From positions 44,949,110-45,013,109 of the forward strand of contig CM077647.1 of the NCBI GenBank assembly GCA_039707465.1: DNA of 64,000 nucleotides, read 5' to 3'. This document shows, piece by piece, positions 20,700 through 32,635 of this stretch. The stretch comes from Rhabdophis nuchalis (taxonomy: Eukaryota > Chordata > Lepidosauria > Squamata > Natricidae). The notes under the pieces are model-generated. The model had not been told where the DNA came from. It searched no databases and worked only from the letters and a program-made list of their open reading frames with translations. Position numbers and translations under genes: made by a program. Position 1 is the stretch's first letter; each line of letters begins with the position of its first letter.

Positions 20700-21780
20700 A
20701 CTAGCTGTACCCGGCCATGCGTTGCTGTGGCCCAGTTTGGTTAAATTGCCAACCAATCTGTGTGTAGATGTACACCTGCACACACAAACACGTACACCCA
20801 ACCACCGTATAACCCCCAATCTACCTACCTACTGTATTTCTTCCTATCTTCCTCTACCTACCTACCTACTGTATTTTTCCCTCTCTTTCTCTATTCCTCT
20901 ACCTACCTCCCTACTCTATTTCTTCCTCTCTCCGTCTACCTACCTACCGACCTACTGTATTTCTCCCTATCTCTCTGCCTACCTACCTATCTACTGTATT
21001 TCTCCCTCTCTCTATCCCACTACCTACCTACCTACTGTATTTTCCCTCTCTCTCTCTACCCCACTACCTACCTACCTACTGTATTTTCCCTCTCTCTATC
21101 TCACTACCTACCTACCTGCTGTATTTCTCCCTCTCTCTCTTTATCCCTCTACCTACCTACCATGCAGCCTCCAAAATGGCTACCTGGGAGTGTGCTACCC
21201 TCCCATGCCTAGGTTTGGGCCTAGTAGGCATCCATACAGCCTCCTGGGACCAAAAATGAGCCACCTGGGAGTGTGCTACCCCCCATGCCTAGGTTTGGGC
21301 CTAGTAGCCATCCATACAGCCTCCTGGGACCAAAAAATGGGCCACCTGGGAGTGTGTTACCCCCATGCCTAGGTTTGGGCCTAGTAGACCTCCATACAGC
21401 CTCCTGGGACAAAAAAGGGCAACCTGGGAGTATGCTACTCCCCTTGCCTAGTTTTGGGCCTAGTAGACCTCCATACAGTTGGAGGCTTATTCGGTTGCTG
21501 AGGAAACGACCATTGGAAATGTGAGGAGCGTGTGTGTGACGCATCATAAGAAGCAGACAGGTGGGAGGAGCTACAGGGAGGTGAAAACCTGAGAAGTGCA
21601 TACCTTTTACATTTGTGCTGCTTGCACATGACAAATGTGTGCCAGCCACACAAAATGTACATATGATTGCATCGGAAGTCCTTGGGAAGATTGTGTGAAA
21701 ATTTGGTGCCGATCGGTGCAGTACTTTCTGAGATTAGCGGCTTTGCACAAACTATTTTACATGTTTATTTATATAGATAG
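20700..21780 (+). mobile_element. Unclassified element, tandem unit 2
   Basis: Same order as unit 1: head CTAGCTGTACCCGGCCATGC, pyrimidine minisatellite 20821-21160, 80-bp minisatellite expanded to four copies (21161-21479), conserved tail ending TTTATTTATATAGATAG. It is head-to-tail with unit 1, sharing the junction TATATAGACTAGCTG. Confidence 0.6.
21161..21479 (+). repeat. 80-bp minisatellite, four copies
   Basis: Units begin CATRCAGCCTCC at 21161, 21233, 21313 and 21393, with the closing CATACAG at 21472 (spacings 72, 80, 80, 79). Each holds ACCTGGGAGTGTGYTACC and CCTAGGTTTGGGCCTAGTAG. Unit 1 of the host element has only one copy, at 20312. Confidence 0.85.
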
Positions 21781-22587
21781 AGGTTGCAGAGTTTCTGTAG
21801 CTATTTAAAATGAAGAATAGGCATTTAGGAATATTCTGAACCAAGCCAGATAAACAAGTTCAAATAAGATGGGAAACAAATGAAGTTTCTAGATTTAATA
21901 TATTAAGATGCATAGATCTACATCAGATCAAACGATTGGTTTGTATGATTTTGTCTTGAGTTTCTTGGTCCACTAATGACCTGTATCAACTACCAACATA
22001 GTTCTAATGCTGAGAGAATAAGTGAGTTAATTTGCAAGATGCCTAGCAAAGAGGTAGTAGCAATCTATCATCACATTCCAAGCAGGTTGTGTTTTGCCTT
22101 AAACTGTATTACTGGATAAATTTGAATGCTTTACCATATTTACTGATAGGCCTTAATGTTGGCTTGTACCATGTCTAATGTGCTCCTTGTCTTGTGTCTC
22201 TTGCTATCACATTAGTGTCCCTTTTGCCTCTTCATTCCCTGAAACTCTTAATCTTACTCCAGTATCTCCATCAAGATGAGGCCTTTCAAGGCCCATCGCA
22301 TTCAGTCACCTCTGATTCCAAATTAGTACCAATCAACAAAAGAAGCAGTGTCAGTTTTGCTATCACTTCTATATTAAGTTGAATTAATTTCTATTTCCAA
22401 TTATGCACTTGAACATTTACAAACCCGCAAAACTGTTTTATATGAAGAAAAGGTCAGTTAAGAAACACTCCACTTTGCCAACGTTTTCAGCAAATAAAAC
22501 CTGTGAAAGCCTTTAATCTAAATTTTGGTTTTAGTGCCCTCTAGTGTGGATTAATAGAAAGTCTATTTCTATTTTAATTTAAAAAAT
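21781..22587. other. Intergenic unique sequence
   Basis: Nothing recognised. Confidence 0.45.
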
Positions 22588-22638
22588 TAAAGTGAAGTTA
22601 AAACCAATTTCATTGTAATTTTTACAATGACAATAAAG

Positions 22639-22716
<78 letters not shown>
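22588..22716 (+). mobile_element. LINE 3' end with (ATT)n tail
   Basis: TTTCATTGTAATTTTTACAATGACAATAAAG runs directly into (ATT)n (22638-22716). The end is the same as that of the minus-strand LINE at 1447-1912. The tail adjoins the 5' end of the next LINE. Confidence 0.7.
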
Positions 22717-22770
22717 TCAGTTTCTGACTCTTTAAATGATTATCAGGCAGCTTTTCGTTTGCGTGTTCGT

Positions 22771-23007
22771 TTGCGCATGCGTGGAAGATGGCGGCGCGCC
22801 AGTGAGTGCAATGCAGGTCGCGGGGCCTTTCAGGCCTCGGAAGATACTGCCTGGCCCATTTTTATGCTTTGGGGGCCAGGCCTGGCAAGATGATGACCCC
22901 GCCGTCCCGCAGGGACCTTCGCGGTGCGAGATTGGGGTCTGGAACGGCGGGAAATGCTGGACGGTGGGGATGCTGATTACAGACTGCGCAGGCGCGAAGA
23001 TGGCGAC
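22771..23007 (+). promoter_or_regulatory. NRF1-YY1-like promoter modules in the L2 5' UTR
   Basis: Two modules about 212 bases apart: TTGCGCATGCGTGG followed by AAGATGGCGGC (22785-22795), and CTGCGCAGGCGCG followed by AAGATGGCGAC (22997-23007). TGCGCATGCG is an NRF1-type site, and AAGATGGCGGC matches the YY1 motif that positions L1 transcription in mammals. Function here is inferred from motif and position at the 5' end. Confidence 0.5.
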
Positions 23008-23102
23008 CTAGCTCCGAGCTCGGCATGGGCCGGGAGCTCGTTGGTCGCAGATTCAGTGCCCCAGCTCTCTACTTACCACCTTGAGGGCTGGGATCGGTGG
23101 GT

Positions 23103-23470
23103 GAGCCACCCTGGACTCCCAGGGTGAGATCTGGATGGCGGTAGCGGCGGCAGCGGCGACGACAGCGGCGTCGGCGGTGGGAGCGGCGTCGCCGTCCTCG
23201 GCGCCTCTTGATGACGGCGGGCGCCGGCCGCCGACGATGGCGGGCCGCTGGCTGCCCGCCTAGAGGCCTGGAAGGCCTGGAAGACCTGGAGCCACCCTGG
23301 ATTTCCCAGGGTGAGGCCCGGACGGCGGCAGCGGCGACGGCAGTGGCGGCGTCGGCTGTGGGAGCGTCGGCGGCGTCCTCGGCGCCTCTTGATGACGGCG
23401 GGCGCCGATGATGGCGGACCGCTAGGCTGCACGCCTAGAGGGCCTGGAAGGCCTGGAGGGGCCTTGAGGG
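23103..23470 (+). repeat. Tandem GC-rich units in the L2 5' UTR
   Basis: A unit beginning GAGCCACCCTGGA at 23103 recurs at 23289 (186 bases later), including TCCCAGGGTGAG, a (GCGGCA)-rich block, CCTCTTGATGACGGCGGGC and GCCTGGAAGGCCTGGA. Shorter GATGGCGGTGGT/GGTGAGAGCGCC repeats continue to about 23850. The arrangement recalls promoter monomers of rodent L1. Confidence 0.65.
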
Positions 23471-24232
23471 CCTGATTCCCAGGCCGAGATTCCCGGGCCG
23501 AGACCTCTGCCGAGGTAGCGGCAAAGACGGCGGTGGCGGCCGTGATGGCGGTGGTGAGAGCACCGGACTGAAGGGCGCCAGACCTGGTGGGCCGTGAGGA
23601 CCTTGAGGGCCCGAAGACCCCCAAGTTGAGACCGCTGTGGTAGCGGTGAAGACGGCAGTGGCCACGGCGGAGGCGGTGAGAGCGCCGGATGCGTCGTGGA
23701 GGGCCTGGAGGGCCAGGCAGGCCCGGGGGGCAGCTGTAGGCACGGAGACAGTATGGAGGTGGCGGTGAGAGCGCCAGAATGGGGTCCGGGGACACAGTGG
23801 CGATGGAGGTGGCGGTGAGAGCGCCGGCGAGAGCGCTGGAGCGGAGGTTGGTGTCCTGGTACCTGAGTGTGGCTGCGAACGGAGATAAGACCTGGAAAGC
23901 AGCCTAAAGGAGATGGAGAAGATCTCTTCGGCCTATGGACACTTTTACACTTTATATATAAGACCTTAAGATCTTGTAACCCTCTAGAAGGAGAGAAGAT
24001 AAGAACTTAGCCGGACTAACTGCCCACTGACGCACTTTAAAGTTCGGACTATATATATATATATTTAAGTATTTATTAATATATGTATTTATTTACATCT
24101 GGAACTTATTTACACCTGAATTGCGGCCAAACGATGCTTTAAAATCTTAGGACCCATGCTTTTTATCTATTCATGTATTTACAACTGACTGTTATTTTTA
24201 AATAATTATATTTTTAATTATTTATTAATACA

Positions 24233-24550
24233 ATGTACTCGAAGCTAGATTTGCTACGACTGCGAGAGTCCCCGCTCTCGCAGGTTTGTCCCTCCATGCT
24301 AACGAGGGCCCGCCTCGATGAGGGATTTATTAATCCGGAGAGGTGGAAGAAACGCGGTCTCAGGGGTTTTTTAAGTAGTAGGCTTTTGTTTATTTTAGGG
24401 GGTACCAGGGAGGGGGGTGGGTATTATAGACAGGTAGAGGCGGAGGGAGAAAGAGAGGGCCAGGCCAGCAGGCGACGGAGGGAGGTGGAAGGTACCGCTA
24501 GGGGGGGGGGAACTAAGAGTCGTCCCTGTGGAGGGCATATCCATCAATAG
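24233..24550 (+). CDS. N-terminal ORF of the L2-like LINE
   Basis: 105 residues starting MYSKLDLLRLRESPLSQV. The other large copy has the equivalent YSRADLISLRESPLSQV at about 30978-31031, with ATT in place of ATG and a 20-bp tandem duplication just after. Amino-acid similarity continues (LTRA.L.EGFI, ERW.KR.LRGF, GT[RK].G.G.Y). I recall a YS..LL.LR motif before the endonuclease in vertebrate LINE proteins. It ends just after a run of 10 G (24501-24510) in a frame different from the endonuclease. Confidence 0.5.
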   Translation: MYSKLDLLRLRESPLSQVCPSMLTRARLDEGFINPERWKKRGLRGFLSSRLLFILGGTREGGGYYRQVEAEGEREGQASRRRREVEGTARGGGTKSRPCGGHIHQ

Positions 24551-27493
24551 GGTCGTGGGGAGAGGCAGGTCCGAGGGGAAAGTTCCATTCACCCGGTTGG
24601 GGGCACGCGGCCGTTGGTTGCAAACGGTCAGGTGCCACAACCCCTGCAGGCTAGGTGGTCAGGGAATACAGAGCCAGGGCCTGCGGCTGATGTTTTGCAA
24701 TGCCAGGTCCGTTGTCAACAAAGCCCCCCTCATTCATGACCTTGTGTCAGAGGGGGAGCCGGACCTGGTAGGAATTGCGGAGACCTGGTTGGGCCACGAG
24801 GGAGGACTCCCCCTCGTTGAAATGTGCCCACCAGGTTACCGCGCTTTTCATCAGCCCCGGGCCCTAGGCAGGGGTGGTGGGGTAGCGGTTATTATCAAGG
24901 AAGGTCTTGAGCCGAGAGAGACCATTGTGCCGCAGACCACCGGTTGTGAGTCCCTCTGCGTGAAGTGGGGCCTAGGGAGGCAGTTGGGCTTGCTGGTTGT
25001 ATACCTGGCTCCCCGCTATGTAGCAGCAGCGCTGCCCGAGCTCCTCGAGGTGATCGCTACGATGGCAATGGAGACCCCCAGGCTGTTAGTCATGGGGGAC
25101 TTCAATTTGCCATCGGTGGGCGAATCATCCGAGGTAGCTCGGGAGTTCATGGCTTCCATGACGGCCATGGACCTGACCCAACTAATTCAAGGCCCCACCC
25201 ACGAGGGTGGACACACACCGGACCTCATCTTTGTCTCTGGCCAATGGAAGAGTGATCTGGGTACAGGGGATATAGTCATCACACCCTTGTCATGGTCAGA
25301 CCACTCACTTCTCCGGCTCGACTTTCCAACCGCCACCCCCCACCGCGGGGAGGCGGAGCCTGAGTTACCTATCTGGTTCCGCCCCAGGCGCCTGATGGAC
25401 CCTGATGGGTTCCAGGCGGCGCTTGGGCCACTTCCTGTACCCCTGACCCGCGCCCCAACCGAGGACCTCGTGGCCGCTTGGAATACTGCGACCACGGGGG
25501 CCTTGGATCGGGTCGCGCCCTTGCGGCCTCTCTTGCGGCGGCAAGCCACCCTGGCTCCTTGGTTTACCGAGGAGCTAGGGGTGATGAAACGCCACAAGAG
25601 ATGCCTAGAGAGAAGATGGAGGTCTACTCGATCTGAATCTGACCGGACACAGGTAAGAGCCCATTTACGGACTTACATTGTGGCGCTGAGAGTGGCCAAA
25701 CGTCATCATTGTGCCGCTCTCATAGCATCCGCAGAAAACCCCCTGCCGCCCTGTTTAGGGTGACCCGCTCCCTCCTTCAACAGAGGGTGCGGGAAGCCCC
25801 GTTACAGGGTAGAGCAGAGGAATTTGTGTCTTTTCTGCAGGAGAAAACCGCTCAAATACAGAACGAGCTAGCCCCCATTGATGGCCCAGTGGGATGCCAC
25901 GAGACAGATCTTGTTTGGGAGGAGTTTGACTCCGTTTCTTCCGAAGACATGGACAGGTTACGTGGGCGACTGCGAGCCACCACATGTTTATTGGACCCGT
26001 GTCCCTCCTGGCTTGTACTGGCATCCTGGGAGGTGACACGAGGCTGGCTCCAAGAGGTTATCAACGCATCTTTAAGTGAGGGTTCCTTGCCCGCCTCCCT
26101 AAAAGAGGCTATGGTGAGGCCCCTCCTTAAGAAGCCCTCTTTGGATCCAGCTCTTTTAAACAACTATCGTCCAGTCTCCAACCTTCCCTTTCTGGCGAAG
26201 GTTGTCGAGAGTGTGGTGGCACAACAGTTTCCCCGTCACCTGGAGGAAGTGGATTATCTAGATCCACGCCAGTCCGGCTTTCGGCCCGGGCATAGCACCA
26301 AGACGGCATTGGTCGCGTTGGTCAATGATCTCTGGAGGGCCAGAGATGGGGGTTGTTCCTCCATCCTGGTCCTATTAGACCTCTCGGCGGCTTTTGATAC
26401 CATCGACCATGGTATCCTATTGCGTCGGCTGGGGGGGTTGGGGGTGGGAGGCACCGTTTTACGGTGGTTCTCCTCCTACCTCTCTGGCCGATCGCAATTT
26501 GTGTTGGCAGGAGAGCAGAGGTCGACCTCGAGACCCCTCACATGTGGGGTGCCTCAGGGGTCGGTCCTCTCGCCTCTCCTGTTTAACACATATATGAAGC
26601 CGCTGGGTGAGATCATCCGTGGTTTTGGGGTAGAGTACCATCTATACGCTGACGACACTCAGCTGTATATATGTACCCCAAACCACCCCAACGATGCCGT
26701 AGCGGTGATGTGCCAGTGCCTGGAAGCCGTACGGATCTGGATGGGAAGAAACGGACTCAGGCTCAACCCGACCAAGACCGAGTGGCTGTGGTTTCCGGCT
26801 GCCCGATTCAACCAGCTGACTCCATCGCTGGCCATTGGGGGCGAACATCTTGCCCCAGTGGATGGGGCGCGCAACTTGGGTGTCCTCCTGGATGCCCGGC
26901 TGTCCATGGAAGATCAAGTGACAGCCGTGGCCAGGAGGGCGTTTTACCAGGTTCGCCTGGTTCGCCAGTTGCGCCCCCTATTGGATCGGGATGCCCTGCG
27001 CACAGTCACTCATGCTCTCGTGACGTCCCGACTGGACTATTGTAACTCTCTCTACATGGGGCTCCCCTTGAGGAGCACTCGGAGACTTCAGCTAGTCCAG
27101 AATGCAGCCGCGCGAGCAATTATGGGAACCTCGAGGTTTACCCATGTAACACCGCTCTTGCGCGAGCTGCACTGGCTGCCTGTCGTCTTCCGAGTGCGCT
27201 TCAAGGTTTTAATTACCATCTTTAAAGCGCTCCATGGCTCGGGACCTAGCTATTTGCAGGACCGGATCCTGCCCCATACATCCTCACGGCCGATTCGCTC
27301 CCACAGAGAGGGGCTTCTCCGGGTGCCGTCCACTAGACTTTGTCAGCGGGCGACGCCCAGGGGAAGGACTCTCTCTGTGGCGGGCCCAGCCCTCTGGAAC
27401 GACCTTCCCCCCGACATTAGAACAACCACGGATCTCCGCTCCTTCCGTCTTAAACTAAAAACACATCTGTTCTGCTTGGCCGGCCTAGGGTAG
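24528..27493 (+). pseudogene. L2-like LINE endonuclease-reverse transcriptase, one frameshift
   Basis: The first frame (24528-25763) holds the apurinic-like endonuclease: [32 protein letters not shown] and [12 protein letters not shown], with catalytic residues in the ETW, GDFN and SDH motifs, and the linker. The second frame (25709-27493) begins where a single base is missing near 25740 relative to sister copies and contains [35 protein letters not shown], the catalytic [33 protein letters not shown] and the C-terminal LWNDLPPD region. Target-primed reverse transcription is the known role. There is no intervening stop. Confidence 0.85.
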
Positions 27494-27671
27494 TCTCCCG
27501 TCTATAGGATTGTTAATTTTAGTTAGGAACTTTAGTAGTTTTAACTGGGATTTTAGCGCAGGGATGTATTTAATTCGTTTTTATTGTATGTATGTTGTTT
27601 TTTATGGTTTTATTTGCCCTGTGCACCGCTCCGAGTCCCCCCAGGGAAATGGAGCGGTCAATAAATTCAAG

Positions 27672-27674
<3 letters not shown>

Positions 27675-27766
<92 letters not shown>
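27675..27766 (+). repeat. (ATT)n tail of L2 copy A
   Basis: About 30 ATT units follow the 3' UTR directly. The 5' end of the next L2-like element begins at the last unit. Confidence 0.9.
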
Positions 27767-27767
<1 letters not shown>

Positions 27768-28146
27768 GCTGGACGCCAGGGACACCGGGATGCTCAGGAC
27801 GCCGGGGCGCTGGAGGCCGGAAGTATCAAAGGCCGGACGCTGGAAGCCGGAAAGATCGGAGGCCTCCAGCGGGGGGTCAGAACATCGGAGGCCTCCAGTC
27901 CTCCAGGCTGGGAACCAGAGGACTGGGTGGCCAAAGGAGCAGCCAGCTCGGTGAGGCACGAGGGGCCCATGGACCTGAAGGCAGAAGGAGGAGAGTCGGA
28001 GGGCCGGAGGCTGAAGAGTTGGTTCAGACCGGGCCGGACCAGGCTGGACCAGGCAGGACGGTGAGGAACGGGCCGGCGAGGAGCAGCTAGGAGACCTGGG
28101 CCTGAGCGGCATACCATCCAAGCCGCCTTAAGGTGAATGGAAGAGG

Positions 28147-30109
28147 TTTTTTACCAGGTAGGTACTTAAGAGATAATGTACGGACAATAATTAATTGTTT
28201 AGAATATTATGAGGCTCACCCAAATAAAGAAATGAGTATGATTTTCCTAGATGCACAAAAAGCTTTTGATAGGGTTAACTGGAAGTTCATCACACAACAA
28301 CTACAAATTATGAAATTCGGCCCTAAATTCACCAATACAGTCCAGGCCATTTATACAACGCAATCGGCAAGGTTGCTACTTAATAAGGCTGTTTCAGACT
28401 GGATTCCAATATGTAGAGGTACTAGACAAGGATGCCCGCTATCACCCCTTTTATTTATTTTGATGCTGGAACCCCTCCTAAATATAGTTAGACTAGAGAA
28501 AAGTATTAGAGGACTGCAAGTCAGAGGGGAAGAATACAAAATCCAGGCATTTGCCGACAATCTGGTTTTTGTGTTAGAAGAACCCCTGACCTCAGGACCA
28601 AAACTAATCACAATAGAAGAATATGGAGAGGTGGCCGGTTTAAAAATTAATAAACAAAAAACTAAAATGCTAGCTAAAAATATGACAGGACAACAAAAGG
28701 AACAGATACAGAAACTATTGGGAATTGAAATTGTTAAAAAAGTCAAATATTTGGGAATCTGGCTAACCAATAGATGTTCTGCGATCAAAGAATTAAACTA
28801 TAATAAACTAACAAATGAAATGACTAAGGAACTTGAAAAATGGAGCAAAATCCCACTATCACTGTTAGGGAGGATAGCTGCCATAAAAGCTTATATCCTC
28901 CCAAAGTGGATATACCTTTTTCAAACTGCTCCTGTAAAGCTAAATAAAAAATTTCCCCCAAAAATTAGATCACATTACATTGAAATTTGTCTGGCAGGGG
29001 AAAAAATCCCGTATAAAAAAGAAAATGCTTCAAGAACACAAATTGAGAGGAGGTTTGGGACTCCCAAACTGGGAACTCTACTATCATAACTTCGATTTTA
29101 ATTTGGGTCAAGGATTGGGTCACCCTAATAAGAGGACGGATATTAACAATTGAAGGTTATGATTTGCTTCAGGGCTGGCACTCATCCCTTTGGCCCAAAA
29201 ATAACAGACAACCCAAAAGTTTTACCATCCACCACACTAGGGCGACCCTCTTTATGACATGGCGGAGAATTAAACAACAACTATACACCCAAATCCCAAG
29301 ATGGTTAGCCCCAATCGAAGCAGTAACCTATCCAACTGTTCACAACCCAAAAAGAAATCTAACATATGGAGACCTGATAGATGAAGGGGGTAACATCAGA
29401 ACGCGGGCAGATTTACAACTAAGGGGTTGGAAGATAGACTGGTGGTCATATACTCAGGCAGTATCCAAATTTAACAAAGATAAACAAGAATTTGGAATAT
29501 GTTTAACAAATCAAGATATCGATAAGATTCTGTGGGACACGCCGACGAAATTTATCTCTAAGGTTTACAAACTTACTGCAGAGACATATTGGTGAAGAAA
29601 TAATTAAAGGTGCCATGATTGCCTGGGGGAGGAACATTGGAAGGAACATTAAATTAGAAGAATGGCAAACAATTTGGGGGGAAACCATGAAAATGACCCT
29701 GTCTTCCTCCTTTAAGGAAAACGCATACAAAATGCTCTACAGGTGGTATCTACCACCAGCCCGAATTGCACATATGTTTCCAAATTCCTCAGACAGATGC
29801 TGGAAATGTAAAACGGCCAGGGGTACGTTTTTTCATCAATGGTGGACTTGCCCAACTATTATTCATATCTGGAAAAAAATACAAATTTGGCTCCTGGAAA
29901 TAATAGGTACCAACTTTCCCCTTAAACCTGAATTATATCTCCTAGGCATTAAGCTAAACGAAATCCAAAAACAAGATTGGTACCTTTTCACTCACATTAT
30001 AACAGCGACTAGGATGGCCATAGCGCAACATTGGAAAAATATCAACCCACCAACAGAGGGTTTAATTATATCAAAAAATTTCCCAAATGCGCAGAATCCG
30101 ATAAGCTAA
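28147..30109 (+). pseudogene. L1 ORF2 reverse transcriptase and C-terminal domain, broken
   Basis: The first frame to 29089 has MIFLDAQKAFDRVNW and GTRQGCPLSPLLF, and reads FADN in place of the catalytic FADD, so the second catalytic Asp is lost. Further frames 29164-29595 and 29615-30109 give the L1 C-terminal region with the zinc-type motif CWKC...H...C (about 29800-29850). Two frameshifts. Inactive. Confidence 0.82.
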
Positions 30110-30535
30110 CGTATATTCTAAAAGACAAGTCAAACTCAATTCATGCCCAATCCTGGGGAAAATGGTATATATGGTACAATAAGAGAATAATGGATACCAA
30201 AGAAACTAATTAGATAAAACTATGGTGAAATATATACGAGGAACAAACAAGATAATGGTGAACCTGAGACAATTTTATAGATATATATGTAAACATCTAA
30301 ATACAATTGTAAATAATAATTGATGTTAGACTGGGACAAACATATCTTTATAAATTAGGGGAGTAGTTATACTCCCGGTATGTCCCTTCCCCCCTTCTTT
30401 TTTCTCTCGCTTCCTTTCCTTTTTTCTCTCTCTCTACCTATGTATGTTTTTCCCACTACCTCTATCCTATAATTGTTAAATGTTTGTTTTTTATATTGAT
30501 ATTAATAAAGACTATTTTTTTTTTAAAAGAAGAGG
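28147..30535 (+). mobile_element. 5'-truncated L1 LINE inside L2 copy B
   Basis: A perfect 10-bp target duplication ATGGAAGAGG is at 28137-28146 and 30536-30545. The copy begins within the reverse transcriptase (GFLPGRYLRDNVRTI) and ends with ATTAATAAAG and a T/A-rich tail. The insertion splits the GC-rich 5' UTR of L2 copy B. Confidence 0.88.
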
Positions 30536-32635
30536 ATGGAAGAGGACGGGAGAGGCGAGGACGATTTGAGGACAGGCTGTGGCATACCATCTGGCCGGGC
30601 TCGACTGTGCGTGGATCCATTGGGCCAGGCGGCTTTCCATTCGACCATGTGGCGTTTACATCTATTTCCATCTGGCTGCACGTGGCTTTCCATCAAGCTG
30701 TTTGTTGAACTCAGGGGAAGGACGAAGGATGAATGGTGAAGAGATTGGGGGTGAATGGCATACCATCAGCCTGGACAATCCCCCACCCCATCCCCTTACC
30801 ATCCCGTTACCCTCTTCTCCCTTATGCCTAATTAAGATCTCTCCTATTGTATTTTACTATTCTGGATACAGACAATATCACCACCCGTGACTTTATGTCT
30901 TTTATAGTTTTACGTCTTGCTAGATAACACCTATTTGTGGCCGATATGGCATCCCGCAATCGTTTATTCCCGTCATTTACTCAAGGGCAGACCTCATCTC
31001 CCTGCGGGAGTCCCCACTCTCGCAGGTTTGGCCCTCCTTTTTAACAAGGGCCCACCTCAATGAGGGATTCATTGATCAAGAGAGGGATTCATTGATCAAG
31101 AGAGGTGGGTGAAGCGCAAATTGAGGGGGTTTTAAACGAAATTCTTAAGGAAATCTTCAATTCGGATTTTAAGGGGCACCAAAGTGGGATGGGGGGTGTA
31201 CTCAGTCGGGCTTTAGGAACACCGTCAGGCCCGCTGGCGGATCCGCTAGGAAAGCGAGTAGGCCCAATAAGGGGGGGGGGGAATAGGGGTCGATCCTAAA
31301 GAGGGTTTTGCCATCAGAACGGTTCAGGGGAGGGGGAGGAATGGTGGGGGACAGGGAATCCATCACTCGTTGGGAAAACGAGGCCGCTGGTTCCAGGCGG
31401 TCTCACATCCCAATGCCCTGTGCCCCCCCCCCGCAATCTAGGAGGTCAAGGATCACAGAGCCGGGGCCTTAGGCTGATGCTATGCAATGCCAGGTCCGTG
31501 GTCAACAAAGCCCCCCTCATTAATGACCTTGTGTCTGAGGGGGAGCCAGACCTGGCGGGTATTACAGAGACCTGGTTGGGCCGTGAGGAACTCCCCTCAT
31601 TGACATATGCCCACCAGGCTACCGCGCATTTCATCAGCCAAGGGCCCTAGGAAGGGTGTGTGTGGCGGTTATTGTTAGGGAAGGTCTTCAGCTGAGAGAG
31701 ACCACTGTGCCTCAGACAGCCGGTTGTGAGTCCCTCTGCGTGAAGTGGGGCCTAGGGAGGCAGTTGGGCTTGCTGAAGGTGTACCTGGCTCCCTGCTACG
31801 TATCAGCAGCCCTGCCCGAGCTCCTTGAGACGATCGCCGAGGTGGCAGTTGATACCCCCAGACTGTTAATCATGGGGGATTTCAACCTGCCATCAGTAGG
31901 CGAGACATCCGAGGTAGCTCGGGAGTTCATGGCCTCCATGACGGCCATAGACCTGATCCAAATAATGCAGGGCCCCACACACGAGGGAGAACACACACTG
32001 GGTCTAATTTTTGTCTCTGGTCAGTGGAGGAATGATCTGGGAATAGGGGATTTAGTCACCACACCCCTGTCATGGTCAGATCACTCTCTCCTTCGGCTGG
32101 ACTTTCCAACTGTCACACCCCACCACGGGGAGGTGGAACCAGAGATTCCAAGATGGTTCCGCCCCAGGCCCCCGATGGTCCCCAAAAGGTTCCAGATGGA
32201 GCTTGGGCCAGTACCTGTGACCTTGACCCGCGACTCGACTGAGGACCTAGTGCCCGCATGGCATAGTGCGGCCATGGGGGCCTTGGACTGGGTCGTGCCC
32301 TTGTGGCCTCTCACACGGCGTCGACTCACCCAGGCTACCTGGTTTTCCGAGGAGCTGTGGGGGATGAAACGCCGCAAGAGACGCCTAGAGACTAGGTGGA
32401 GATCCACTCGGTCCGAATCTGACCGAACACTTGTAAGATCCCATTTAAGGACATACCTAGTGGCGATAAGAGTGGCCAAACGTAATTACTGTGCCACTCT
32501 TATCGCATCCGCAGATAACCGCCCTGCCACCCTGTTTGCGGTGACCCGCTCCCTCCTTCAACAGAGGCCGTGGGAAGCCCCTTTGCAGGGCACAGCAGAG
32601 GAGGTTGGAGAGTATCTGCAGGATAAAATCACTCA
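30536..32635 (+). pseudogene. L2 copy B endonuclease part
   Basis: Frames 31420-31650 and 31656-32635 encode [44 protein letters not shown] and [13 protein letters not shown], then the linker up to [10 protein letters not shown] stop near 31648 and lost residues separate them. The 5' part has a run of 11 G at 31271-31281, equivalent to the run of 10 G in copy A. Confidence 0.8.

Larger units (their letters stand above)
22741..27766 (+). mobile_element. Near full-length L2-like LINE (copy A)
   Basis: A GC-rich 5' UTR of about 1.5 kb (22741-24232), an N-terminal frame (24233-24550), endonuclease and reverse transcriptase frames (24528-27493), a short 3' UTR with AATAAA at about 27660 and an (ATT)n tail (27675-27766). 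The exact 5' boundary is uncertain because the upstream flank is the (ATT)n of another LINE. It is one of the most complete copies in the window: one single-base frameshift separates the two main frames. Confidence 0.85.

Noticed and set aside
22794..23795. Long open frames in GC-rich sequence (for example 240 residues on the minus strand at 23073-23795)
   Set aside because: They are Pro/Arg/Ser- or Ala/Gly-rich in every frame, follow the GC-rich tandem repeats of the L2-like 5' UTR, and show no domain.
27592..28121. Open frames with long Ile or Tyr runs
   Set aside because: Created by (ATT)n joined to GC-rich L2 5' UTR sequence.
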